Positions 1-6,932 are shown, counted from the first letter of the stretch. The stretch: 10,800 nt of DNA from Eubacteriales bacterium (GCA_030527765.1 JAUNAE010000097.1:1-10800), one strand, 5' to 3'. Notes: a model not told the origin generated them from the letters alone. Numbers and translations: made by a program.

Positions 1-2
1 TA

Positions 3-704
3 GTTACTGGAGATTCAGGCATTTCTTACCCACAGTGATGCCTGAAGAGCCAATATTTCAGAGTTTATATGTTCAGCAGAAAGAATATGCTTCCAAAGGA
101 GTATTCAACAGCGGACATGGCTGATGACCAGGCAAAAGCATTGAAAACACTGGGGATTTCTGATGCATATGTCCTGGGCGTATCACAGGGCGGTATGATC
201 GCTATGCATCTGGCTGCAAAGTACCCGGAACTTGTAAGCAAGCTGGTACTGGCCAATACGGCTCCATATGCAAATGAAATTATTAAAACAGCGGTTGGTT
301 CGTGGCTTGATATGGCTGAGCGAGATAATTTCAAAGATATTTTTATAGATACTGCTGAGAAAACTTACTCTGAAAAGAAATTAAAAATATACCGGCGATT
401 TTACGGAATATTTGCGCGGATGAGTGAACCGGAGAGCTTAGAAAGATTTATTATTCAGGGCAATGCCTGTATTAAACATGATGCACGGCCGTGGCTTGGC
501 AAGATTCAGGTGCCAACACTTATCGTTGGTGGAGAACGGGATTATATTGTCGGGAATAAGGCTGCACATGAATTGTCAGAGTATATTTCTGACAGCACAC
601 TTAAAATCTATGAAGAATACGGTCACGGTGCTTTCGAGGAAGCAAAAGATTTTAATGATTTAGTTTTGGGTTTTTTTGCCTGTGTTAGAGGCGGAGATAT
701 TTGA
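3..704 (+). pseudogene. alpha/beta hydrolase, 3' part, interrupted by an in-frame stop
   Basis: This is the C-terminal part of an alpha/beta-hydrolase-fold enzyme. Counting from the ATG at 69, the nucleophile elbow GVSQGG gives Ser39, the acid is Asp158 in GGERDYIV, and the base is His186 in EYGHGAFEE, so the triad is intact. The same frame reads family-like sequence upstream of 69 (CLKSQYFRVY, and before it VTGDSGISYPQ), but a TGA at 36-38 separates the two blocks. The frame is open to the left edge, so the start and oxyanion-loop region lie outside the window. No ribosome binding site precedes the ATG at 69 or any nearby codon, so translation of the 211-residue remainder is doubtful. A T7 run at 671-677 near the 3' end could also have altered the C-terminus. 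It may be a recent pseudogene, or a sequencing error could have created the stop. The substrate cannot be named. Confidence 0.65.
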
Positions 705-747
705 TTACTCAGAGAAGGAAATATTTAGCCATTTCGACAATAAATGA

Positions 748-785
748 AATATGCCAGTGCCGCTGATGTGCGGTGCTGGCATATT
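748..785. terminator. hairpin terminator between convergent genes
   Basis: AATATGCCAG (748-757) pairs with CTGGCATATT (776-785). The stem continues inward through TGCCGC and GCGGTG with a G-T pair and one mismatch, and closes on a short loop. It lies between the stops of the hydrolase remnant (plus) and the HxlR gene (minus). The flanks are AT-rich but lack a long T run on either strand, so a shared bidirectional terminator is likely but not textbook. Confidence 0.6.
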
Positions 786-787
786 CA

Positions 788-1111
788 TTATTGCTGATTG
801 TATTCAATTGCCCATTTTTCCAACGCTTCCAGGACTGGGATAAATTTCATACCAATCGGTGTAAGCGAATATTCTACTCTGGGTGGCACTTCTCGATATA
901 CTTCTCGATGGACCAGCCCATACTGTTCAAGCGTTCGCAGCTCTTTTGTCAGATTAGCTTCTGTAACATTGGGAAGCTTTCTTCTTAATTCGCTGAATCT
1001 CAAAGTCTGATTACTTAAGAAATAAATTATAACCATTGTCCATTTTCCATGAACTACTTTCTGAACATCTGCAATTGGGCAATTTTCTACTGAGTCACTG
1101 TAATCTTTCAT
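788..1111 (-). CDS. HxlR-family winged-helix transcriptional regulator
   Basis: This 107-residue protein is a small MarR-like winged-helix regulator of the HxlR family, cytoplasmic and normally a dimer. The family signature is complete: NCPIADVQKVVHGKW near the N-terminus, then RFSELRRKLPNVTEANLTKELRTLEQYGLV (residues 38-67, helix-turn-helix), then the wing VPPRVEYSLTPIG (75-87). The only cysteine is Cys11, just before the first conserved helix. Related family members (YodB, HypR) use a cysteine at this place to sense electrophiles or oxidants, so a redox or quinone/diamide sensor is plausible but inferred. The ATG at 1111 is chosen over a TTG ten bases upstream because GGAG lies six bases before it. 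It is divergent from a nitroreductase-like gene, the same layout as yodB-yodC in Bacillus, so it probably controls that gene and itself. Confidence 0.93.
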   Translation of the reverse strand: MKDYSDSVENCPIADVQKVVHGKWTMVIIYFLSNQTLRFSELRRKLPNVTEANLTKELRTLEQYGLVHREVYREVPPRVEYSLTPIGMKFIPVLEALEKWAIEYNQQ

Positions 1112-1123
1112 GATAATCTCCAA

Positions 1124-1164
1124 TACTATTAAAAATGATAGTACCTATTAAATAATAACGTACT
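1124..1164. promoter_or_regulatory. candidate HxlR operator: two nested dyads
   Basis: Two inverted repeats overlap in the divergent promoter region. TACTAT (1124-1129) and ATAGTA (1138-1143) form a perfect 6-bp repeat with an 8-nt spacer. AGTAC (1140-1144) and GTACT (1160-1164) form a 25-bp dyad whose arms continue inward as TATT/AATA. The second dyad ends at the first base of the -35 box of the nitroreductase promoter, and the first lies just upstream of the regulator's ribosome binding site. HxlR-family operators are short AT-rich dyads of this kind. The exact TACT-N7-AGTA spacing of YodB is not present. Confidence 0.5.
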
Positions 1165-1191
1165 TGTAAATATAATTATATGAAATATACT
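1164..1191 (+). promoter_or_regulatory. sigma-A-type promoter for the nitroreductase-like gene
   Basis: TTGTAA (1164-1169) and TATACT (1186-1191) are separated by 16 nt and match the -35/-10 consensus at 4/6 and 5/6 positions. This predicts a start near 1198, a short leader, and GGAGG at 1211-1215. TATAAT at 1171-1176 is an alternative -10 without a good -35. Confidence 0.5.
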
Positions 1192-1224
1192 AATGGTAGT
1201 CAATGAGTTTGGAGGTATTTGTTT

Positions 1225-1995
1225 ATGAATATGGTTTGGAATAAAGATGAAATTTATACCCTGTATCATTCGATTGTCAGCAGAAAAAGTGTAAGAAAAT
1301 ATAAGAAAGAACCATTGTCTGAAGATTTCCTTGCAAAGGTTGAGGAAAATCTTAGTAAGGTAAAAATATTGTATCCGGAGGAGAAGATTTCATTCAAAAT
1401 TCTAAAGGATTCGCAAGTGAAAGGCGGTGTCATTCACAATGGGGCATCTTATTTAGCTTTCTACGCAAAACGAGGTGCAAAATCTTATTCAAATGTTGGA
1501 TTTGTCTTGGAGCAAATGCATCTTTGGTTTTCCTCTCAGGGGGTTGGCAGCTGGGCTCATGGCTTGACACACCCGATTGCCCCTTGGGATAGTTCAGAGG
1601 ATCTTCCGTTTGTTTTTTTATTAACCTTTGGAATAGCAGATGAGGAATTACATCGTACCGATGCGACTCAGTTTGAGAGAAAGTCTATATCGGAATTATC
1701 CAAAGTAGAGGGAATTGAGAATTATCTTGAGACGATGAGATTCGCACCATCAGGAAGAAATCGTCAGCCCTGGCTTATAACCGGAACAAAAGAAAACATG
1801 ACTTTCTTTGCTGAAAAGGATAATCCAATCATAAGCCGTATTGCTCCTGATCTTTGGTTTATTGATGCAGGAATTGCGTTGTGTCATATTTGGCTTGAAG
1901 CGTCCGTTCAGGGTAAGGAACCTGTCTTTATCTATGAAAATGAGATTACGGAACCTTCTAAAAAACATAAATATGTCTGCACAGTTCGGGTATAG
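1225..1995 (+). CDS. nitroreductase-like protein (putative TM-type nitroreductase family)
   Basis: The 256-residue protein belongs to the double-domain nitroreductase-like group (the TM1586 type, in which one chain holds two half-repeats). The N-terminal half opens with SRKSVRKYKKEPL (19-31), the usual FMN-phosphate-contacting motif. The second half carries RFAPSGRNRQPW (172-183), the other standard nitroreductase motif, and FIDAGIALCHIWLEA (212-226), matching the conserved helix that ends the fold. It should bind FMN and reduce nitro, quinone or similar compounds with NAD(P)H, but the substrate is unknown. The ATG at 1225 is chosen because GGAGG at 1211-1215 lies nine bases upstream. The TTG at 1219 would leave only three. 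The gene is divergent from the HxlR regulator and is probably its target. No convincing terminator follows, so transcription could continue into the pseudogene at 2089. Confidence 0.85.
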   Translation: MNMVWNKDEIYTLYHSIVSRKSVRKYKKEPLSEDFLAKVEENLSKVKILYPEEKISFKILKDSQVKGGVIHNGASYLAFYAKRGAKSYSNVGFVLEQMHLWFSSQGVGSWAHGLTHPIAPWDSSEDLPFVFLLTFGIADEELHRTDATQFERKSISELSKVEGIENYLETMRFAPSGRNRQPWLITGTKENMTFFAEKDNPIISRIAPDLWFIDAGIALCHIWLEASVQGKEPVFIYENEITEPSKKHKYVCTVRV

Positions 1996-2088
1996 AAGCA
2001 AAAAGGCTATACGAGTCCTGGATTAGCTTCATGAAAATTAAATGAGAAACAAAGAAATATATTTAGAAAGATTACGAGGTGAATGAAA

Positions 2089-2648
2089 ATGAAGAAAATG
2101 ATGTTACATGCTTATGGTGCAGATGATGTGATGGAAAAGCTGGTGAAGGCCAGAAGGTTCTGATTCATGGCGGTGCCGGTGGTGTCGGCTCAAAGGCAAT
2201 CCAGCTGGCTAAAAATGCAGGTGCATATGTTATCGCAACGGGAAGAGCATCACAGGCTGATTATATGAAATCTCTTGGCGCAGACGAGACGATTGATTTC
2301 GAGACACAGGATTTTACGAAGATTGTAAGTGATCTTGATTTGGTTGTGAATATTACAGGTCAGAAGACTCTGGATGATAGCTATCAGGTTGTAAGAGACG
2401 GTGGTAGAATCGCATCCGTTAACGGACTTCCCAATCCGGAACTTGCAAAAGAGCATGGTATTGAAGTTGCCTATTCTCATGGATTTATGACAATTGAAGA
2501 ACTGGAGAATGTAGTGAAGCTCTATGCGGAAGGAAAATTGGATATTACGATTGATAAGGAGTATCCATTTAATGAGGATGGCTTAAAGCAGGCTCATTAT
2601 GATTTTGAATTCGGGCATAACAAAGGCAAAAAAGTTATTGTTTTTTAA
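2089..2648 (+). pseudogene. quinone oxidoreductase / zinc-free alcohol dehydrogenase (MDR family), internally deleted and frameshifted
   Basis: A normal-looking start (GAGGTG at 2076-2081, ATG at 2089) reads MKKMMLHAYGADDVMEK, the typical first strand of an MDR oxidoreductase. This frame then hits TGA at 2161 after 24 codons. From about 2139 the next frame takes over with AGEGQKVLIHGGAGGVG, which is the start of the Rossmann domain with its GxxGxG-type NADPH motif. It runs intact through DLVVNITG and GGRIASVNG to the family C-terminus (DFEFGHNKGKKVIVF). Relatives are about 310-330 residues long; only about 17 plus 170 remain. Roughly 120 codons covering most of the GroES-like substrate domain are therefore missing, and the two ends are joined out of frame. 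The first in-frame ATG of the distal part is at 2265, with no ribosome binding site. The ancestral enzyme would have used NADPH to reduce quinones or enals, fitting the HxlR/nitroreductase neighbours. Confidence 0.85.
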
Positions 2649-2652
2649 TATT

Positions 2653-2685
2653 AAGGCATTGATCAGAAATGATCGATGCCTTTTT
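2653..2685 (+). terminator. rho-independent terminator
   Basis: AAGGCATTGATCA (2653-2665) pairs with TGATCGATGCCTT (2670-2682) around a GAAA loop, with a single wobble or mismatch, and is followed by TTTTT. It ends the MDR pseudogene. Nearly the same hairpin recurs at 9725-9756. Confidence 0.9.
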
Positions 2686-2730
2686 CGTGCGGAAAACCTG
2701 AAAATGATTTATAATAAGTGTTACGGGGTA

Positions 2731-2816
2731 GCATCCTCAATCGTTATTTAATGCAACCTCCCTGGCTTTTGCCCGGGTGCATCGTTCATTGTATCAATAT
2801 CGTTGTCCAAACGGAG
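2731..2816 (+). repeat. 86-bp dispersed repeat, copy A (left flank of signalling/esterase module)
   Basis: This stretch aligns without gaps to 8858-8943 in the same orientation, with 76 of 86 bases identical by eye. The longest identical block spans ATCGTTCATTGTATCAATAT (2781-2800) and its flanks. It contains a weak hairpin with ATGCA and TGCAT arms (around 2751 and 2778) and an inner CCC-GGC/GCC-GGG pairing around TTTT. There is no transposase, terminal inverted repeat or obvious target duplication. It ends 12 bp before the response regulator start, so it forms most of that gene's upstream region. TATAAT at 2710-2715 is a possible -10 without a good -35. Confidence 0.85.
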
Positions 2817-2828
2817 TGCAGGAATAAA

Positions 2829-3539
2829 ATGAATAAAAAACTATTAGTAGTCGAAGATGAAAAACGAATGGCAGAGGCCATTCAGCAGTTTCTGATACAG
2901 GAAGGTTATAACGTAGATGTAAGCTATGATGGTATCACAGGGGCAAAATCTGCTTTGGCAGGCGAATATGATTTATATATCCTGGATGTAATGCTGCCGG
3001 GAAAATCCGGCTTTACTATAGCATCCGATATACGGAAGGAGGGAATCGCCACACCGATTCTTTTTCTGACGGCGAAATCATCCATTGAGGATAAGATCAA
3101 CGGGTTCGACCTGGGTGGCGATGATTACCTGACAAAACCATTTGACTCGAGAGAGTTACTGGCGCGCATTCGAGCGCTTCTAAAGCGAAGTGGTATAACA
3201 GAGAACACAGAGATAAGGGAAAAATATCGGTACAAGGATCTGATTCTGAAAGAAGAACAGGCTCTTCTTATAAATTTAAAAACTGGGGAGGAAATGAAAC
3301 TCTTAGGAAAAGAGTTTTTCCTGTTAGAATACTTTTTCCAAAATCCGGAGCAGATTCTGTCTAAAGAGCAGATCTCTGATCATATCTGGAGATATGACAG
3401 CGAAACGGAATACAACAATGTGGAGGTTTATATCTCATTTATCCGTAAGAAACTACAGTTTGTGCATTCAACGGTAGAGATCAAGACTTATCGAGGAATG
3501 GGATATGCAATGCAGGGAGGAAACGTCCATGTTTCGTAG
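2829..3539 (+). CDS. OmpR-family response regulator
   Basis: This 236-residue cytoplasmic DNA-binding regulator is the output half of a two-component system. The receiver domain (1-120) has the acidic pair Glu9-Asp10, the phosphoacceptor Asp53 in LYILDVMLPGKSGF, Thr81 and Lys103 in LTKPF. The C-terminal winged helix (about 127-228) shows the usual LGKEFFLLEYFFQNPEQILSKEQI, the NNVEVYISFIRKKL recognition region and the YRGMGY wing. The ATG at 2829 has AGGA five bases upstream. A longer frame reaching back to 2718 would translate the upstream repeat and is not credible. Its last 11 bases overlap the kinase gene, indicating translational coupling. A tandem 11-bp direct repeat at 4829-4850 is a likely target site. 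The signal and full regulon are unknown. Confidence 0.96.
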   Translation: MNKKLLVVEDEKRMAEAIQQFLIQEGYNVDVSYDGITGAKSALAGEYDLYILDVMLPGKSGFTIASDIRKEGIATPILFLTAKSSIEDKINGFDLGGDDYLTKPFDSRELLARIRALLKRSGITENTEIREKYRYKDLILKEEQALLINLKTGEEMKLLGKEFFLLEYFFQNPEQILSKEQISDHIWRYDSETEYNNVEVYISFIRKKLQFVHSTVEIKTYRGMGYAMQGGNVHVS

Positions 3540-4818
3540 ATCAAGAAAACAGATTGTAGGTATGGTGATACTGTTCCTTCAGGCATGGCAAATCGTTATG
3601 CTTTCATTAATTTATGTCACAACGTATTATCGTGTATCTGCAGATACCAGCAGCCGACTGAAGCAATTTACCGAGGCTTACATTAGTGGCAATGGTCCCA
3701 TGGGAATTCCGGTTATGGATGAAACGGCTGCAGGAGTTCAATCTGAAGAAATGGAAAAGCCGGCGCAGGGAGAGCAGCATGATTTAAAAGGCATGGGACA
3801 GGGGGTCTCAAATGGAATCGTATATTATATGGTTGTCCTGGATACATCGGAAAATCTCATCCATATGCTGAATGATATTGATCCGGTGATGTCTGATGAA
3901 GATTTGCTGGAGCTTTCAGAACAGCTGCTTCGCGAAGGAAAGACTTCCGGACAGGTGGGAACGCTTCGTTATCTGGTATCATCCGATGCGGAGGGGAATC
4001 ATATAGTGACCTTAATGGACAACACAATTCTTACGGACAGTACGAAGACACTGCTTCGCAATACAGTATTTATTGGAATGATTATGACACTTGTGTCTCT
4101 GTGCCTTGCCACGATTTTTGCCCGGGCGATCACTCGCCCAATCGAGGAGAATGATCGAAAGCAGCGCCAGTTTGTATCCGATGCCGGACATGAATTAAAG
4201 ACGCCAATTGCTGTTATTCGAACCAGTCTTGATATGCTTATTCGTGAGAAAGGACAGAATAAATGGACAGAAAACATCGCATATGAGAATGAGAAGATGA
4301 AGAATCTTGTCACTGACCTGCTGGACCTGGCCCAGATTGAGAATCAGATAATGGAACGAATGCCGGTTAATATGAGTCGGGCTATATTAAGTGAATTACT
4401 TCCCCTGGAATCACTTGCTTTTGAAAAAGGTATTTTCATTGAGTCTGAGATGAAAGAGGATGTGATGCTGGAAGGGATAGAATCGAAGCTTAAACAACTG
4501 GTAACGATACTGATCGACAATGCCATGGAGCATTCCCAATCGGGCAGTCAAATTCGTGTCAGTCTCTACCAGAAACAAAAGTCAATCTATTTTACTGTTG
4601 AGAATCAGGGAGAGCAATTAGCTGAAGAAGAAAAAAATCATCTGTTTGATCGATTTTACCAGGCAGATACTTCACGGTCGAAGGAAGGGCATTATGGACT
4701 GGGACTTTCCATTGCAAAAGCCATAGTAGAGATGCATGGTGGCAATATTTCCGTGATAGATCAGAATGGCTGGATCTGTTTTCAATGCATTTTCCATCAA
4801 AATATGAAAAAAATGTGA
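3529..4818 (+). CDS. membrane sensor histidine kinase
   Basis: This is the 429-residue partner of the regulator immediately upstream. A first membrane segment (about 9-33) and a second (about 176-200) enclose an extracytoplasmic sensor region of about 140 residues with no recognised domain. A very short linker after ARAITRPIEEN replaces a full HAMP domain. The H-box is DAGHELKTP with His221 as the phosphorylation site. The ATPase domain has an N-box at LIDNAMEHS (328-336), a divergent G1 region (VENQG rather than DxGxG), the F-box HLFDRFYQAD, and a G2 box HYGLGLSIA. The start at 3529 has GGGAGG eight bases upstream and lies inside the regulator's last codons. The kinase would sense an extracellular or envelope cue. 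The downstream surface esterase suggests a cue related to that enzyme's substrate or product, which is inference. Confidence 0.95.
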   Translation: MFRRSRKQIVGMVILFLQAWQIVMLSLIYVTTYYRVSADTSSRLKQFTEAYISGNGPMGIPVMDETAAGVQSEEMEKPAQGEQHDLKGMGQGVSNGIVYYMVVLDTSENLIHMLNDIDPVMSDEDLLELSEQLLREGKTSGQVGTLRYLVSSDAEGNHIVTLMDNTILTDSTKTLLRNTVFIGMIMTLVSLCLATIFARAITRPIEENDRKQRQFVSDAGHELKTPIAVIRTSLDMLIREKGQNKWTENIAYENEKMKNLVTDLLDLAQIENQIMERMPVNMSRAILSELLPLESLAFEKGIFIESEMKEDVMLEGIESKLKQLVTILIDNAMEHSQSGSQIRVSLYQKQKSIYFTVENQGEQLAEEEKNHLFDRFYQADTSRSKEGHYGLGLSIAKAIVEMHGGNISVIDQNGWICFQCIFHQNMKKM

Positions 4819-4828
4819 AATTCTATTT

Positions 4829-4850
4829 TTCAAGATTCGTTCAAGGTTCA
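4829..4850 (+). promoter_or_regulatory. candidate response-regulator binding site: tandem 11-bp direct repeat
   Basis: TTCAAGATTCG (4829-4839) is followed at once by TTCAAGGTTCA (4840-4850): nine of eleven positions are identical at an exact 11-bp period. OmpR/PhoB-type regulators bind head-to-tail to repeats of this period. A weak -10 (TATTGT, 4856-4861) follows, without a proper -35 box, as at activator-dependent promoters. The site lies directly after the kinase gene and before the tannase-like gene, so it probably controls the latter. No second copy is visible upstream of the regulator. Confidence 0.45.
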
Positions 4851-4861
4851 ATTGTTATTGT

Positions 4862-4946
4862 CATCTCAGTCGGAGAGACCCCCATCTTCTTTAAGTGGGG
4901 GACAACAAATTAGTCTCAGTGGGGGTCTAAATCCCCGACTGAGATG
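4862..4946. repeat. long inverted repeat with two competing inner stems
   Basis: CATCTCAGTCGG (4862-4873) is a perfect complement of CCGACTGAGATG (4935-4946). Inside, AGACCCCCA (4876-4884) pairs perfectly with TGGGGGTCT (4920-4928). The same CCCCCA can instead pair with TGGGGG at 4896-4901, a small hairpin helped by CTT/AAG at 4886-4895. The two inner pairings exclude each other. No protein-coding potential is seen. It resembles an extragenic palindromic element, and if transcribed it would lie in the 5' leader of the tannase-like gene. Confidence 0.8.
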
Positions 4947-4964
4947 AGCCTCCGGCGGATCGCA

Positions 4965-5004
4965 GAGTTCGGCAGAAGAAAGTTGCTTCGCAACTGCCGA
5001 ACTC
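4965..5004. repeat. inverted repeat / hairpin
   Basis: GAGTTCGGCAG (4965-4975) is perfectly complementary to CTGCCGAACTC (4994-5004). A nested AGTTGC/GCAACT hairpin with a TTC loop (4981-4995) competes for a few bases of the arm. No T run follows. It is the second of three consecutive palindromes between the kinase and the tannase-like gene. Confidence 0.75.
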
Positions 5005-5007
5005 GCG

Positions 5008-5036
5008 CGCGAATCCTCTTGCGAGATTCGCGTTTT
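5008..5036 (+). terminator. possible terminator hairpin in the tannase-like gene leader
   Basis: CGCGAATC (5008-5015) pairs with GATTCGCG (5025-5032), followed by TTTT. The 8-bp GC-rich stem with a short T run could end the kinase transcript or attenuate read-through into the gene at 5076. The T run is short, so efficiency is uncertain. Confidence 0.5.
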
Positions 5037-5075
5037 AACTCATCAAGATAACAGCAACATTGAAAGGAGATCAAA

Positions 5076-6932
5076 ATGAAAAACAGAATGTTTAAAATAT
5101 TAGCTATTGGACTTACTGGATCGATGCTGATTGGTTGTACAGCAGGAGCTTCGGAAGTGACCGAAACAGACGTGTCGGAAATGGTTGTCAGCACAACAAG
5201 TGAAGTGGAGACTGCACTTGATCAGATCGATAATACAAAGTGGCAGTACAATGAGGAAGATGACGTTTACTATCAGATCGGAATCTCTTATTGTGAAAAT
5301 CCGGCAGATGAGAAATATGAGACTTTATCTATTTTTGTTCCGGGGGCATACATGAGCGCAGAGGACAATGGCGACGGAACCTATACCTGTAAGATCAATT
5401 CCAGTGCAACAATCGGAAATTATACTGCAGAGACAGCACCGATCGTTCTCCCGGTGAATACCCCGGGATATTCTGCTCAGTCAGCACTCACCGAATATCA
5501 GAGTTTTACAGAGTATACGAATGAGGGAATTATTTATGTTCATGCAGGATGCAGAGGACGAGATTCCGGAGCACCGAGCGGCGTGACTGACCTTAAGGCA
5601 GCCATTCGTTACATCCGTTACAATACAGGGAATATTGCAGGTGATACAGAGAAGATTTTCTCCTTTGGAATGTCCGGTGGCGGTGCACAGTCAGCACTTC
5701 TTGGCGTGACCGGAGACAGTGAACTTTACGATGACTACCTGGAAGAAATCGGTGCTGTTATGGGTGTCAGTGATGCAGTTTACGGATCTATGGCATGGTG
5801 TCCGATTACTTCACTGGATACAGCTGATGCAGCTTATGAATGGAATATGGGAAGTACCAGAACGGATCTGACTGAGGAAGAGCAGACAATTTCTGATGAA
5901 CTGACAGAAGCGTATGCAGAGTATATCAATGCTTTGGGTCTTACCGATTCCGATGGAAATGCTCTGACATTGGAACAGTCGGAGGATGGTAACTGGCAGG
6001 CCGGTACATATTATGATTACGTGAAATCCGCAATTGAGGATTCACTGAATCAGTTCCTTGCAGACACAACTTTCCCATACGATACAGATAGTGCAAGTCA
6101 GGGACATCAGGCAGGAATGGGTCCAAAAGGAGACTTCAAAGGTCAGATGCCGGATGGAGAATTCCCTGATGGAGAGATGGCAAAAGATGGCAGCAGCAAA
6201 GAAATGAGACATGGATTTGGAAAAACATCCGGAGATTCTGCAGATAGTTCTATTGATGAGACAAACGAGAATGTGGATTTCACACAGATTGATGACATCA
6301 GTCGTACACAGAGTTCCGGTGGAGTCAGCATCTCTGGTACCTATGAGAGCGCACAGGATTATATTGATGCACTGAATGCGAATGGGGAATGGGTGAGCTA
6401 TGATGCAGAGACAAATACTGCAGCCATCACATCTGTGGCTGACTTTGCGAAAGCAATGAAGAATGCATCAAAGGGGCTGGGAGCCTTTGATCAGTTAGAT
6501 GAGAGCCAGGGAGAAAACCAGCTTTTTGGAACGAATGGAGAAACGGCACATTTTGATTCAACACTTGCAGAGATTTTAGCAGAGATGGGATCTGAGTATG
6601 CGGATGACTATGCAGAAGATTTAGAAGCAACAGATGCTCTCGGTCATACGGTTCAGGAACGAATCAATATGTATTCACCATTGTACTATCTGATGGAAAG
6701 TTCAGAAGGATATGGAACTTCAACAGTGGCTCAGTACTTTAGAATTCGTACCGGAATCAGTCAGGGAGATACCTCTGTGACAACAGAGTTGAATTTGGCA
6801 CAGGCACTCGAAAATGAAGGAACAGAAGTTGACTTTGCAGCAGTATGGGGGCAGGAACACACCATGGCTGAGACAAGCGGAGATAGCACCGAGAACTTTA
6901 TCGCATGGATCCATGAGTGTATGGGCAATTAG
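5076..6932 (+). CDS. subtype B tannase-family lipoprotein (surface esterase)
   Basis: This 618-residue secreted alpha/beta hydrolase has a signal peptide with lipobox LIGC, so Cys21 would be lipidated and the enzyme surface-anchored. Subtype B tannase similarity runs along the chain: AGCRGRDSGAPSGVTDLKAA (157-176), the nucleophile elbow GMSGGG (Ser200), WCPITSLDTADAAYEWNMG (241-259), AFDQLDESQGENQLFG (470-485), YFRIRTGISQGDTS (554-567) and WGQEH (591-595). Compared from memory with Lactiplantibacillus plantarum tannase (469 aa), His595, Lys466, Glu480 and Asp565 match His451, Lys343, Glu357 and Asp421. The catalytic Asp419 position, however, is Gln563. A Gly/Asp/Met-rich linker of about 80 residues from 338 is extra. 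Tannases cleave galloyl esters; here esterase activity on plant phenolic or other esters is only probable. AAGGAG (5064-5069) lies six bases before the ATG. It follows the two-component genes and is probably regulated by them. Confidence 0.88.
   Translation: MKNRMFKILAIGLTGSMLIGCTAGASEVTETDVSEMVVSTTSEVETALDQIDNTKWQYNEEDDVYYQIGISYCENPADEKYETLSIFVPGAYMSAEDNGDGTYTCKINSSATIGNYTAETAPIVLPVNTPGYSAQSALTEYQSFTEYTNEGIIYVHAGCRGRDSGAPSGVTDLKAAIRYIRYNTGNIAGDTEKIFSFGMSGGGAQSALLGVTGDSELYDDYLEEIGAVMGVSDAVYGSMAWCPITSLDTADAAYEWNMGSTRTDLTEEEQTISDELTEAYAEYINALGLTDSDGNALTLEQSEDGNWQAGTYYDYVKSAIEDSLNQFLADTTFPYDTDSASQGHQAGMGPKGDFKGQMPDGEFPDGEMAKDGSSKEMRHGFGKTSGDSADSSIDETNENVDFTQIDDISRTQSSGGVSISGTYESAQDYIDALNANGEWVSYDAETNTAAITSVADFAKAMKNASKGLGAFDQLDESQGENQLFGTNGETAHFDSTLAEILAEMGSEYADDYAEDLEATDALGHTVQERINMYSPLYYLMESSEGYGTSTVAQYFRIRTGISQGDTSVTTELNLAQALENEGTEVDFAAVWGQEHTMAETSGDSTENFIAWIHECMGN

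Noticed and set aside
1990..2012. GTATAG/CTATAC inverted repeat after the nitroreductase-like gene as a terminator
   Set aside because: The stem is only 6 bp and AT-rich, the spacer is 11 nt, and there is no T run.
2731..2816. The 86-bp repeat as an insertion sequence end
   Set aside because: There are no terminal inverted repeats, no transposase frame and no target duplication in the window. The reverse complement reads briefly as LDNDIDTMND in both copies, but stops follow and no gene can be supported.
2718..2828. In-frame N-terminal extension of the response regulator
   Set aside because: It has no family similarity, it translates the 86-bp repeat, and the Met at 2829 has a ribosome binding site and begins exactly at the receiver domain.
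3999..4526. Antisense open frames within the kinase gene
   Set aside because: They are shadows of a clearly coding kinase frame, have composition typical of antisense frames, and show no family motifs.
5941..6914. Antisense open frames within the tannase-like gene
   Set aside because: They lie opposite a gene with motifs along its length and have no recognisable product or ribosome binding sites.
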